The position numbers and the translations under genes were made by a program. Below are positions 7,948-16,278 of a DNA stretch of 64,000 bases, piece after piece. The DNA lies in contig JBOEGW010000001.1 in the NCBI GenBank assembly GCA_050633625.1, positions 248,001 through 312,000 on the forward strand, in the 5' to 3' direction. The DNA comes from JBOEGW01 sp050633625 (GTDB lineage Bacteria; Pseudomonadota; Alphaproteobacteria; Rhodobacterales; Rhodobacteraceae). How positions within the stretch are numbered: the first letter of the stretch is position 1; each line of letters opens with the position of its first letter. The notes under the pieces were generated by a model. It worked only from the letters and a program-made list of their open reading frames with translations, did no database searches and was not told where the DNA came from.

Positions 7948-9005
7948 TGCACGTAAGGCGCTTCGGTCACATAGACTGTATCCCCATCGCGGATCACGAG
8001 ATCACGCGCGATGAACATGCCATTTGGCTCGGTCAGGTTTAGCACATAAATCATCCGCTGATCGCCCACCAAATCATCGCGTCCGAGCACGGCATTGGCA
8101 ATTTCGGCAGGCTCATTACGGAACACAAAGATGCCAGTCGGATCCGCAATCGCCGCGTTCAAACCGCCCACTTGGGCAATCGCTTCAAGCGCCGAGAGGT
8201 TTTGCGTTTCAAACTTCACGCGGGTCTGTGCGCCCGTCGCGCCAAGGGTGGTGTAGGCGCGGGTGTCCTCTTCGACCAGAATACGGTCACCGTTGCGCAG
8301 AGCGATGTCCAGCTTGGGGTTCTCAAACAGGTCTTGATACCAAATTTTGCCAGTTTTCGAGCCGCGAATGATCTTCACAACAGCGATTTCTGGCGAGATC
8401 GACACGCCGCCCGCCTGTGCGAGCATCGCGCCCAATGTACGGGTAGGGCGCTCGATGGCGAAAACGCCTTGACCGCCGACTGAGCCGGTGATGGAGACAG
8501 TGGCCCCGTCGCCCGCAACCCGGCTGACCATTACCTGTGGGTCAGGCGTTTGGCTTGCCAGTTTCTCGGTGATGATGCGGCGAATGGCTTCTGGGCTATT
8601 GCCTGATGCCTTGATCCGGCCCGCATAGGGGATGAAAATGAAGCCATTGCCATCGACCTGAACTTCCTCAAGCCCGGCAGGGGCACCGGCGGCGGCCAAG
8701 ATCCCTTGGTCCACATTTTCCCAGATGCCCACCGAAAGCACATCGCCCGGGCGGATCGTGTCCGATCCGATTGAGCCAGCGTTCACAAAATCGGAGGAAA
8801 AGCCGAGCGCAGGCACAACGGCCGTGGCGCGTGTGACGCGATCATTCACCGCAATCACAAAGGCGTCGCCTTGGCGTTCTACGGATCCTGCGAAGATTTC
8901 TTGCTTGTTTGGCCCAGATCGCGGGAGCAAATCGCACCCTGCCACGCCTGCACACAATACAATGAGGGCGGCTTTACGCGCCCAGGATTTGCCTGGTTTA
9001 TTCAC
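7857..9005 (-). CDS. Outer-membrane polysaccharide export lipoprotein (Wza/KpsD family)
   Basis: An outer-membrane polysaccharide exporter (OPX) that would form the exit channel for capsule. With the GTG start at 9005, preceded by AAAGGAG, it has 382 residues and a lipoprotein signal peptide ending in the lipobox VAGC (about residue 25). After this come the polysaccharide-export domain (DTIRPGDVLSVGIWENVD, VQVDGNGFIFIPYAGRI) and SLBB-type repeats (VSITGSVGGQGVFAI, GDRILVEED, LNLTEPNGMFIARDLVIRDGDTVYVTEAP). A longer upstream reading frame adds 26 residues that do not fit a signal peptide. It lies between kpsS-like and kpsC-like genes on the same strand. No ABC transporter genes (kpsMT/E) are in the window. 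Confidence 0.88.
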   Translation of the reverse strand: MNKPGKSWARKAALIVLCAGVAGCDLLPRSGPNKQEIFAGSVERQGDAFVIAVNDRVTRATAVVPALGFSSDFVNAGSIGSDTIRPGDVLSVGIWENVDQGILAAAGAPAGLEEVQVDGNGFIFIPYAGRIKASGNSPEAIRRIITEKLASQTPDPQVMVSRVAGDGATVSITGSVGGQGVFAIERPTRTLGAMLAQAGGVSISPEIAVVKIIRGSKTGKIWYQDLFENPKLDIALRNGDRILVEEDTRAYTTLGATGAQTRVKFETQNLSALEAIAQVGGLNAAIADPTGIFVFRNEPAEIANAVLGRDDLVGDQRMIYVLNLTEPNGMFIARDLVIRDGDTVYVTEAPYVQWTKVISALTGTMAAADSLASAASTAGFIQ

Positions 9006-9100
9006 TGCTCGGGCTCCTTTATGGAGTTTTGCCTCGATTATTTTGACCCAAGCTAGCGAGAATGTTGGAAAAATGAAAGCCAAACCTCACCCTAAGGCGG

Positions 9101-10390
9101 TCATACAGCGCGCAATTGTTGCCGAGGTGCCGCAACTCCGCGCGCCAGTGCCTCGTAGGGGTCATGCGGGCTGAGCATCATATCGACGACTTGGCGCAGC
9201 AATTGCCGCCGCCCGCGCGCTGAGTAAAACCCTCCGGCAATCTGCGAGGTTTCCAGCAGGTAGTGACGATAATCGCGATAGGCGCGGCTATCTGGGCGCG
9301 AGGGATGGGCGAAAAACTCGGGTAGGGCCTGTGTCGATACGAAGTCCGGTTTTGCATAGACGGCGCGGCCAAACACCTTGAGCGGTTGCCCGCGCCAGAG
9401 CACCTGCTGTGCGGCGGTGGAATTGACGGTGACAGAGCTGCGCGCGTGATCGAGAAGGCGCGCAAGCTTCCCGCCGCGCACGTAATGCACCCGTGCCTCA
9501 ACGCCCTGCGCGCGGGCAATGCGGCGGATTTCATGGCGCAAAGGAACGCGACCATCTTCCAGTGGATGCGCTTTGAAAACGAGGTGATGGTGGCGCGGCG
9601 CCCCCTCCTTGAACCCGGTAATCACCAGCTCCAGAAAGTCGCTCATCGTGGTAAAGGGTGAATGTTCCTGAAAGCTGCTGTCATGCTCAAGCTGCAAAAG
9701 CGCAAGGTGATACGGAAAGCCGCCACGCTTGATGCGTTGGGTCGCGATAAACCGCTCAGCCTTATGCGCGGGCATCAAGATAAGGCGTTGTAAGTAAAGT
9801 TTAAACTCTTTGGTGACGGGCAATGCGCGATGCGGCAGGAAACCCGCGTACTCTTTGTTCAGAAACATCACGAACCAATGGTAAAGCGCGCCGTAAAACA
9901 CATGTTGGCGCATGTCGCCCCAATGCGCCGGGGCTTCAGGAATATCCAGTTCCGCATCATCCAAAACACGCTGCATCTCGGCAATATCCATGGTCATCAG
10001 CTTGGAATTGCCGTTCGATCCGCCACGTTCATAGCTGACCCAATAGGGCCGCAAGTAGCCCTCCTCAAAGACATGCACCTCGATCCCGGCGTCTTTGGCA
10101 GCGCGGACCGCTTCGGCGTGGATGAACCGCGTGTCCCCGTACAGAACGATATCGGTCACGGATTTCTCGTCGATCAAGCGGCGAATATGGGCCGGCCATT
10201 CGGTTTGTGGCGCGTTGAAGGGCAAATAGCTGGCCCCCCCGCGCCAAAACACCTCATCGCCCTTGTTGAACCCCACACGCCAAACAGTCGCGCCCGCCGC
10301 GCGCAGCATCCGCCCAAGTTGGCGAAAAAAGGGGCCGTGCGGTCCCTGAAGGAACAAAAAGACCCTGTTATCTCCGTCGATCGCCGTCAT
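9101..10390 (-). CDS. kpsS: KpsS-like capsule biosynthesis protein (beta-Kdo transferase)
   Basis: KpsS adds the first Kdo to lysyl-phosphatidylglycerol when the capsule anchor is assembled. The 429-residue protein has family features: N-terminal FLFLQGPHGPFFRQLGRMLR followed by VWRVGFNKGDEVFW, DIVLYGDTRFIHAEAV, HVFEEGYLRPYWVSYE, and a C-terminal half with VFKAHPLEDGR and VTVNSTAAQQVLWRGQPLKVFGRAVYAKP, which parallels the KpsC repeats. It is the first gene of the minus-strand capsule block. It is divergent from ribE across 214 bases that should hold both promoters. Confidence 0.85.
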   Translation of the reverse strand: MTAIDGDNRVFLFLQGPHGPFFRQLGRMLRAAGATVWRVGFNKGDEVFWRGGASYLPFNAPQTEWPAHIRRLIDEKSVTDIVLYGDTRFIHAEAVRAAKDAGIEVHVFEEGYLRPYWVSYERGGSNGNSKLMTMDIAEMQRVLDDAELDIPEAPAHWGDMRQHVFYGALYHWFVMFLNKEYAGFLPHRALPVTKEFKLYLQRLILMPAHKAERFIATQRIKRGGFPYHLALLQLEHDSSFQEHSPFTTMSDFLELVITGFKEGAPRHHHLVFKAHPLEDGRVPLRHEIRRIARAQGVEARVHYVRGGKLARLLDHARSSVTVNSTAAQQVLWRGQPLKVFGRAVYAKPDFVSTQALPEFFAHPSRPDSRAYRDYRHYLLETSQIAGGFYSARGRRQLLRQVVDMMLSPHDPYEALARGVAAPRQQLRAV

Positions 10391-10604
10391 ATGACTGATT
10401 TACCTACTAATCTGCGTCCTGTCCCTCCTGTTTTCACAAAACTGGCAGAAGACCGGGCGTTTCGTCAACAATACCCATCACAGTGGCCTTTCTATGACGT
10501 ATGGGCGGCAGTATAGCGGCGCAGTGGTTAATATTTCGTCGACCTCCCCGCTTGGCAAAGCCGCGCTTGGATCGTAAACATTTGCCAAACCGAGAGGAAA
10601 AGCG

Positions 10605-11198
10605 ATGTTCACTGGCATTATCACCGATATTGGTCGCGTGGCTTTGATTGAAACGCGCGGCGATATGCGCGCGCGGATCGAAACCTCCTATGACACAACC
10701 GGAATCGACATGGGCGCCTCGATTGCCTCCGATGGGGTTTGCCTCACCGTCGTGGATATGGGGGATGGGTGGTATGACGTTGATATTTCAGCAGAAACCT
10801 TGTCCAAAACCAACCTTGGGGCTTGGCAAGTTGGCAGCAAAGTGAACCTGGAGCGGGCCTTGAAGGTTGGGGACGAACTTGGCGGTCATATCGTCTCTGG
10901 ACATGTGGACGGGGTGGCGAAAGTTGTGTCGATTGAAATTGAAGGTGACAGCACCCGCATTCGGTTTGATGTGCCCTCTGAGCTTGCGCGTTTCATCGCG
11001 CCAAAAGGGTCGGTTGCGCTCAACGGCACCTCCCTCACAGTCAATGAGGTGGAAGGTGCGCAGTTTGGCGTGAACCTGATTTCGCATACCAAAGAGGTCA
11101 CGACTTGGGGCGATGTTGCTGAGGGCGATGCCATCAACCTCGAAATCGACACGCTTGCGCGCTACGTGGCGCGGCTCAACGATTTCACCAAACCTTAA
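10605..11198 (+). CDS. ribE: Riboflavin synthase alpha subunit
   Basis: Catalyses dismutation of two 6,7-dimethyl-8-ribityllumazine molecules to riboflavin, the last step of the pathway. The 197 residues show the internal duplication typical of the enzyme: MFTGIITDIGRV with GVCLTVVDM in the first lumazine-binding repeat and GHIVSGHVDGVAKV with NGTSLTVNEV in the second. The start at 10605 is preceded by GAGAGGAAAAGCG. No FMN riboswitch is visible upstream. The gene is separated from ribD by the capsule block and ends exactly where the convergent membrane-protein gene ends. Confidence 0.96.
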   Translation: MFTGIITDIGRVALIETRGDMRARIETSYDTTGIDMGASIASDGVCLTVVDMGDGWYDVDISAETLSKTNLGAWQVGSKVNLERALKVGDELGGHIVSGHVDGVAKVVSIEIEGDSTRIRFDVPSELARFIAPKGSVALNGTSLTVNEVEGAQFGVNLISHTKEVTTWGDVAEGDAINLEIDTLARYVARLNDFTKP

Positions 11199-11540
11199 TC
11201 AGTCGCACCGCAGACGTGGCGCGTGTTTCGGGCCGGTTTGGCGCGGCTGACGGTCAAGCGTGATCGGGGCAGGGATATTGGTTGCCTGAGGGCTGCGCGT
11301 GCCGCCGCCCGTGCTGTCATCCTCGGCCATCCCATTGACAACAATAGCAAATTGCACGCCCGCAAAGACGATCCCATTGCCCATGAACAACATCACAACG
11401 GCGATCCAGCCAATGTCAGATGACGTGATCAAGGACCAAAGCCCTGCCACATCAAACGCCAAGAGCGCCGCCACAAAAACCGCAGAAAGCGAAAATCCAA
11501 TCAGAACTTGGCGAATGTAGAGCTGAACGAGTTTGGGCAT
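11199..11540 (-). CDS. Small membrane protein, unknown function
   Basis: Not recognised beyond a conserved-looking small membrane protein. From the ATG at 11540 (AAAGGAG ribosome site 8 bases before) it has 113 residues. Two transmembrane segments are visible, VLIGFSLSAVFVAALLAFDVAGLW and GWIAVVMLFMGNGIVFAGVQFAIVV. A polar proline-rich C-terminal tail follows. It is the last gene downstream of ribB-ribH-nusB on the same strand, 108 bases after nusB, and may be part of that operon. Confidence 0.7.
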   Translation of the reverse strand: MPKLVQLYIRQVLIGFSLSAVFVAALLAFDVAGLWSLITSSDIGWIAVVMLFMGNGIVFAGVQFAIVVNGMAEDDSTGGGTRSPQATNIPAPITLDRQPRQTGPKHAPRLRCD

Positions 11541-11648
11541 GGCAGGCTCCTTTGTTATAGGACATGTAACACCCAAGCCGGGCAAAACAAGAGACATCAC
11601 GTCGCACTGTCCTAGGCGCAAGCCTGCCCCCAATTCCCTAAGATTTGA

Positions 11649-12116
11649 TTAAAAGGCGTCCGGCTGCGCCTCGCGCGCCATATGATCGAGCACGGCATTG
11701 GTGAATTTTGGCTCATCGCTTTCAGGGAAAAACGCCCGCGCAACATCCACAAATTCTGTGATCACCACCTTGGGCGGCGTGTCTTTCGCCAACAATTCCG
11801 CCCCCGCGGCGCGAAACAAAGCGCGCAAAGTGGGGTCAATCCGCCCAAGCGGCCATTTCGCCACCAAGGCTCTGTCGGTCATTTTGTCGATCTCGGATTG
11901 CCGCTCAACAGCGCCCTCAAGAAGGGCCTGAAACAGCGCTGAATCGCCTTCCAACATCGCGTGATCGTCAAATTCCTCGGCAAAACGGTGGTTCTCAAAT
12001 TCCGCCATCACCCGATCCACCGACTGATCAGAATGCTCCATCTGGAACAAAGCCTGCACAGCAAAGAACCGCGCAGCAGAGCGCATTTTGCGACGTTGGT
12101 TGTTGGAAATTGTCAT
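11649..12116 (-). CDS. nusB: Transcription antitermination factor NusB
   Basis: NusB binds boxA RNA with NusE (S10) and promotes rRNA transcription antitermination. The 155-residue all-helical protein has the family's N-terminal AARFFAVQALFQME, the central RIDPTLRALFRAAGAELL, and the C-terminal VITEFVDVARAFFPESDEPKFTNAVLDHMA motifs. The start codon overlaps the ribH stop (ATGA). The ribH-nusB pairing is widespread in bacteria. Confidence 0.96.
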   Translation of the reverse strand: MTISNNQRRKMRSAARFFAVQALFQMEHSDQSVDRVMAEFENHRFAEEFDDHAMLEGDSALFQALLEGAVERQSEIDKMTDRALVAKWPLGRIDPTLRALFRAAGAELLAKDTPPKVVITEFVDVARAFFPESDEPKFTNAVLDHMAREAQPDAF

Positions 12117-12661
12117 GCTTTGGCGCCTTGGTCTGGATCACCCGCGAGCTTGTATTCTTCGCGCGCGCGAAAGCCAACAGGCTTTTCCGTGCCCCGCCAT
12201 TTGCGGGACAATGCCACAAGATGAAGGGCCGCCGCCGCCGCGCCGCCGCCTTTGTTCATCTCGTCCACATTGGCGCGTACAAGCGCCTGATCGCGGTTTT
12301 CAACTGTCAAAATCCCGTTGCCAATGCACAGCCCCCGCAGGCCCAATTCCATCAATCCGCGCGATGAATCGTTGCACACGGTATCATAGTGTGTGGTTTC
12401 ACCGCGAATGATGCAGCCAAGCGCCACAAACCCGTCGAAATTCGACGTGCGATCCGCAATGCCAATCGCCGTCGGCAGCTCAAGCGCGCCCGGCATCTCA
12501 ATCAAATCCCACGTCGCCCCGGAGGCCTCAATCTCAGCTTTCGCCCCCGCCACAAGACTGTCTGCGATGTCTTTATAGTAAGGCGACACAACAATGAGGA
12601 TTTTGGTTGGTGCCTCAAAGCGCGCGCGGGCCAAAATATGATGGGTTTCAACCGAAGCCAT
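12113..12661 (-). CDS. ribH: 6,7-dimethyl-8-ribityllumazine synthase
   Basis: Condenses the pyrimidine diamine with dihydroxybutanone phosphate to make the lumazine precursor of riboflavin; it forms icosahedral or pentameric cages. In 182 residues the motifs MPGALELPTAIGIA (substrate pocket) and FVALGCIIRGETTHYDTVCNDSSRGLM (phosphate site and catalytic histidine) are clear. It overlaps ribB by one base upstream and nusB by four bases downstream, so the three genes are translationally coupled. Confidence 0.97.
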   Translation of the reverse strand: MASVETHHILARARFEAPTKILIVVSPYYKDIADSLVAGAKAEIEASGATWDLIEMPGALELPTAIGIADRTSNFDGFVALGCIIRGETTHYDTVCNDSSRGLMELGLRGLCIGNGILTVENRDQALVRANVDEMNKGGGAAAAALHLVALSRKWRGTEKPVGFRAREEYKLAGDPDQGAKA

Positions 12662-13794
12662 TACGCATCTCCCTTGATGGGGTGGGTGCCTTCAATCGTC
12701 AGATCAAACGCTTCAAGCCCGACAACTTTGGGCTTTGGGTTGTTTGTCACAAGAGTCATGCGGTGAATGCCAAGGGCAGCAAGGATCTGCGCCCCAATGC
12801 CGTATTGGCGCAGCTTGGCCGGGCTTGCGTCCTCATCGGCGGCGAGTTTCATGGATGGATCACGCAACATCACAACCACGCCGCGCCCCGCATCCGCGAT
12901 TGTGCGCATCGCATTGGGCAACTCATCCGCGCCAGCAGGCCCAAGCCCCAGCGCATCTTCAAGCGGGTTCAGCGCGTGCATGCGCACAAGCACAGGTTCA
13001 TCCGTTGAAATATCGCCTTTGGTCAAGACAATGTGCTCAACCTCTTGGATTTCGTCCGTGAACACCCGCAACATCCAATCGCCGCCAAACTCAGAGGTAA
13101 CAGCGCGTTGAGCTGTTTCTTTCACAAGGTTGTCGTGGCGATGACGATACGCGATCAGATCGGAAATGGTCCCAATCTTGAGACCATGCTTTTGCGCAAA
13201 GCCAATAAGGTCCGGCAAACGCGCCATTGTCCCGTCGTCGTTCATAATCTCACAGATCACCGAACTTGGGTTCAGCCCGGCAAGGCGCGCAATATCAACA
13301 CCCGCCTCCGTGTGCCCGGCGCGCACCAAAACGCCGCCATCACGGGCGCGGAGCGGGAACACATGGCCCGGCGTGGCAATATCGGCGGCACCTTTGCCCT
13401 GATCAATCGCCACAGCAACCGTGCGCGCCCGATCATGCGCCGAAATCCCGGTCGTGACCCCCTCGCGCGCCTCAATCGAAGTGGTGAAGGCGGTCTCATG
13501 ACGCGAGGAGTTTTGTGACGCCATCAAAGGCAACCCAAGCGCATCAATACGCTCTGACGTCAGCGTCAAACAAATCAATCCGCGTCCATGGGTGGCCATG
13601 AAGTTAATGGCATCCGGCGTGGCCATCTGTGAAGGGATCACCAGATCGCCCTCGTTTTCGCGGTCTTCATGATCCACAAGAATGAACATGCGGCCATTGC
13701 GCGCGTCTTCGATGATGTCCTCAATCGGGGAAATCACCTCCGCGTAATCCTGTTCTACAGGTCCGGGGTTCTCAAAACGTTTGCCGTCTGCCAT
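12661..13794 (-). CDS. ribB: 3,4-dihydroxy-2-butanone 4-phosphate synthase with degenerate RibA-like domain
   Basis: RibB converts ribulose 5-phosphate to dihydroxybutanone phosphate for riboflavin synthesis. Residues 20-225 form a complete RibB domain: VDHEDRENEGDLVIPS with the catalytic acidic cluster, NFMATHGRGLICL, GISAHDRARTV, and HVFPLRARDGGVLVRAGHTEAGVDIARLAG. The C-terminal 150 residues align in outline with GTP cyclohydrolase II (VLVRMHALNPLEDAL, LVTNNPKPK). They lack the zinc-binding cysteine motif (CLTGD...RCDCG) and the catalytic HRQEGRNIGL segment, so this part is probably not a cyclohydrolase. RibA activity must come from elsewhere. It leads the minus-strand rib-nusB operon. Confidence 0.94.
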   Translation of the reverse strand: MADGKRFENPGPVEQDYAEVISPIEDIIEDARNGRMFILVDHEDRENEGDLVIPSQMATPDAINFMATHGRGLICLTLTSERIDALGLPLMASQNSSRHETAFTTSIEAREGVTTGISAHDRARTVAVAIDQGKGAADIATPGHVFPLRARDGGVLVRAGHTEAGVDIARLAGLNPSSVICEIMNDDGTMARLPDLIGFAQKHGLKIGTISDLIAYRHRHDNLVKETAQRAVTSEFGGDWMLRVFTDEIQEVEHIVLTKGDISTDEPVLVRMHALNPLEDALGLGPAGADELPNAMRTIADAGRGVVVMLRDPSMKLAADEDASPAKLRQYGIGAQILAALGIHRMTLVTNNPKPKVVGLEAFDLTIEGTHPIKGDA

Positions 13795-13979
13795 GTCATT
13801 CCCATTCGTATTGCTGTTGTGCGCAAGGCGTCAAATACCCCGCTGACGCAAAACTTGCCAGTGCGAACGTCGCGACAAGTAAACAAAGGTGAGATTCCCG
13901 CCGTGGCGCAGGCGACTGCCCCACCAATGCGCCTCAAAAAAGCGGCGCAACCCCGCCCAAAACGTCCAGGCGTTTGCCG

Positions 13980-14036
13980 CTTCCTTGTTTGCAAAATACC
14001 TCGGGGGAATGCGCGCAGCGCAGGGGGCAGAGCCCC
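13980..14036 (+). repeat. REP-like intergenic element, copy A
   Basis: Contains CTTCCTTGTTTGCAAAATAC followed by CTCGGGGG and a GGGGGCAGAGCCCC hairpin. The 5' block closely matches copy B at 29145 and more loosely copy C at 20429. It lies just beyond the 3' end of the MBL-fold gene. Confidence 0.6.
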
Positions 14037-14051
14037 AATCGGCGCACCCTT

Positions 14052-15017
14052 TCAGAACCGCCAGAGCGCCGGGACGAAGCGATACGCCTCACCTTCGCGC
14101 GCCACATGGCCAACACCGGGGAAAGGGAAGTGATAGCCGACCACCGGGATCCGGTCCGCCGCCGCCATATCAAGCAGCGCTTTACGGGTGGCGACTGTCT
14201 GGTCCTTGTCGCTGTCCATGGCGCCATACCATTCAGGATGCGCGAAATGGCCAAACGCGTGGGTGATTGCATCCCCCAACACGATAAGCTGATCCGCGCC
14301 CGAAGAAATCCGCACCGACATATGCCCCGGCGTATGGCCGTGTGTGGCCATCAGCGAAACCCCCGGTACGACCTCAGCGCCATCCGCCATTAAGTGCCAT
14401 TCGACCCCTTCTGCCCTGATGGAATTGATAGCTCCCACCACGAATTGTTGCGCCTCAGGGGCGACTTGATCGACCAAGCCTTCACTCAGCCAATACCCAT
14501 GCTCCACCTCTCCCATCACATATTGCGCACCCGGTATAATGGCCTCGTCAAAATCATCGCGAATACCCCAGATATGATCAGGGTGAGCGTGGGTGATGAC
14601 CACATGGGTGATGCTCGCCGGGTCAATCCCCGCCGCCACAAGGTTGGTCATCAACCGCCCGGCGCTGTCAAAAAACCGCGCGCCAGAGCCGACATCAATC
14701 AGCACTTTCGCCGCGCCTTGCTCGACAATCACGTGGTTCGTATTGCCAATAATCTCGTCGGTCGGCAAAAAATGCGCGTCCAGAAAGGCCAGTTTTTCCG
14801 CTTCATCCGCATTCATGCCAAGCGCGCTAAGCGGTTGGGGAAACCACCCATCAGACAGGATGGTGACCCGAGCATCGCCCACAGAAAACCGAAAATACCC
14901 AGGCTGATCCCCCTGCGGGCCACCAAGTTTGGCAAAAGCGGCGCCCGGCATCGCGAAGGTGGGCATCAGTGCGGCAAGATTGAGCATGTCACGGCGGGTG
15001 GGGCGCAAAATGGTCAT
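14052..15017 (-). CDS. Tat-exported MBL-fold metallo-hydrolase
   Basis: A metallo-beta-lactamase-fold hydrolase of 321 residues from the ATG at 15017, preceded by GAGGGAGACC. The N-terminus carries a twin-arginine signal (PTRRDMLNLAAL) and a hydrophobic stretch ending AAFAKLGG, so a periplasmic location via Tat is predicted. The catalytic domain has the HxHxDH metal motif (THAHPDHIWG), a second metal histidine in ATHGHTPGHMSV and an aspartate in VLGDAITHAF. The substrate is unknown; family members include lactonases, phosphodiesterases and hydrolases of other esters. An open frame continues upstream to 15302 but does not look coding. Confidence 0.88.
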   Translation of the reverse strand: MTILRPTRRDMLNLAALMPTFAMPGAAFAKLGGPQGDQPGYFRFSVGDARVTILSDGWFPQPLSALGMNADEAEKLAFLDAHFLPTDEIIGNTNHVIVEQGAAKVLIDVGSGARFFDSAGRLMTNLVAAGIDPASITHVVITHAHPDHIWGIRDDFDEAIIPGAQYVMGEVEHGYWLSEGLVDQVAPEAQQFVVGAINSIRAEGVEWHLMADGAEVVPGVSLMATHGHTPGHMSVRISSGADQLIVLGDAITHAFGHFAHPEWYGAMDSDKDQTVATRKALLDMAAADRIPVVGYHFPFPGVGHVAREGEAYRFVPALWRF

Positions 15018-15104
15018 GGTGGTCTCCCTCTGGTCCACCCCGATCATATGCGTAAAGTTGAATAAAAGAAAGCCACCATCGCGCAAATCCCGCGCTGGGG
15101 TAAA

Positions 15105-15267
15105 AGTGGCGGGACCGCGCGCATCCGTCGAGGATGTGCATTCCCGAGGACCTGTATGTACAGGTGGGCGCCGGGTAACCGAACCAAGGCCCGGACAGAG
15201 CCAGCTCCCTCGGATTTGCTTAAGGCCACCGGAATGATCCTCATGCGACGAGAAGGGCAGATCGCCA
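15105..15267 (-). ncRNA. ssrS: Candidate 6S RNA (ssrS)
   Basis: On the minus strand, a promoter-like TTGCGC (15297-15302), a 17-base spacer and TATTTT (15274-15279) precede a region that folds as a long interrupted rod. The closing stem is GGTGGC/GCCACT. Then come a wide internal bubble with a small CATCC/GGATG hairpin on the 3' side, and an apical arm CCCG...ACCTGTA-CA-TACAGGT...CGGG. This layout (closing stem, central bubble with a side hairpin, long apical arm) is that of 6S RNA, which binds RNA polymerase holoenzyme. No gene is visible in this 480-base interval otherwise. Ends are estimated; a covariance-model search was not possible. Confidence 0.5.
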
Positions 15268-15497
15268 AGGCTCAAAATAGGGGCAGGACAAGGCAGGCGC
15301 AAGGGGCGGCGGTGCCCTGCGGGCTTGAGGGGCGGAGAAATCCTGATAGGGTTGATCTATTGATCCACCATCGCGGGCGACTTTATTGGTCCCGTATTTT
15401 ACTGAGTTTCCAGGTCATGCCCTTCTAAGCGACCCGCAAAGCCCTGTCCACTCTTGCTGAAGGCAAGCTCAGCCGTGCGCTTCGAGAACTCACGCTC

Positions 15498-15752
15498 ATG
15501 TTGGGGGATGGCTCTGATGAGGCCTGGCGGTTCGCGGATGAGCATTTGGCCGGAGCTGCGAATGCGCTCAAAAAGGTCAAGGCGCGGATCGTGACCTTAG
15601 ATACCGTTGGTGACACCTATGTGTTCCCTGTGATGCCGCGACAAACCGCTGTTCAGTTGGTGGAGTGGTCCGAGAGGGCTGGGCTTTCTGCGAAGATCAT
15701 CGAGCCTCAAAAGGACTCCCTTGCGGCGCGCTTGTTCGGGAAGCGCGGCTAG
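15498..15752 (+). CDS. Small protein of unknown function, 5' end doubtful
   Basis: An 84-residue product if read from the ATG at 15498, which has no clear ribosome-binding site. Coding-like sequence continues upstream in the same frame for 23 codons (ATRKALSTLAEGKLSRALRE...) to a TAA at 15426, and an ATG lies three codons beyond that stop. So either a rarer internal start is used or the gene carries an early nonsense mutation. The product is mixed helix and strand (MPRQTAVQLVEWSERAGLSAKIIEPQKD) with no membrane segment. I do not recognise the family. Confidence 0.5.
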   Translation: MLGDGSDEAWRFADEHLAGAANALKKVKARIVTLDTVGDTYVFPVMPRQTAVQLVEWSERAGLSAKIIEPQKDSLAARLFGKRG

Positions 15753-15813
15753 GGTGCAGCGCGCGCATCATTAACCCCTTGCGATATGTTTACGTTTTGT
15801 TCATGTTTGATCC

Positions 15814-16278
15814 ATGGATGATCAAACCGTGCATAGCAGCTTGCAACCGGGTCAACTTTTGGCGCGCGGTGTTATGCGGCATTTGTTGCGCTATGATTTT
15901 CAGGCTTTGGAAGAGTTCGTGCCCGCGCGTGGTCTGCGCACGGATGTCTATGCTGTTGGGCCGAAAGGGGAAATCTGGGTAATCGAGTGCAAATCCTCGC
16001 GCGCCGACTTTATGGCAGACCAAAAGTGGCAGGGCTATCTGGCGTATTGCGACAGGTTCTTTTGGGCTGTGGACGCGACATTTCCCACCGAGATCCTGCC
16101 CCGCGACACCGGGCTGATGATGGCAGATGGCTATGACGCCGAAATCCTGACCTATGGCCCGGAAACCAAGCTAGCCGCTGCACGGCGCAAGAAGCTCACC
16201 CATAAATTCGCCCGCGACGCCGCCCGCCGTCTCCAGAGCTACCGCGATCCGGGGCTTAGCGCTTTTTCGACGCGATAG
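15814..16278 (+). CDS. mmcB: MmcB-family DNA repair protein
   Basis: A 154-residue protein of the MmcB family. In Caulobacter, mmcB is SOS-induced and linked to DNA damage tolerance. The core looks like a PD-(D/E)XK nuclease fold: RTDVYAVGPKGEIWVIECKSSRADFMADQKWQGY, with the D and ExK positions of such an active site, then DRFFWAVD and PRDTGLMMADGYDAEIL. The ATG start lacks a strong ribosome site. The 3' end overlaps the convergent DUF6324 gene by 23 bases. No LexA box was identified upstream. Confidence 0.88.
   Translation: MDDQTVHSSLQPGQLLARGVMRHLLRYDFQALEEFVPARGLRTDVYAVGPKGEIWVIECKSSRADFMADQKWQGYLAYCDRFFWAVDATFPTEILPRDTGLMMADGYDAEILTYGPETKLAAARRKKLTHKFARDAARRLQSYRDPGLSAFSTR

Noticed and set aside
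13881..13920. Plus-strand AGGTGAGATTCCCGCC resembling part of an FMN riboswitch near ribB
   Set aside because: It is on the strand opposite to ribB and lacks the other conserved FMN-riboswitch segments; no plus-strand gene follows.
15150..15165. Palindrome ACCTGTATGTACAGGT resembling the arms of a lux box
   Set aside because: The spacer is 2 bases rather than 6, no luxR/luxI genes are nearby, and the palindrome is better explained as the apical stem of the candidate 6S RNA.
14052..15302. Extended upstream start for the MBL-fold hydrolase
   Set aside because: The upstream 95 codons do not look coding and would bury the Tat signal; the start at 15017 has a good ribosome site.
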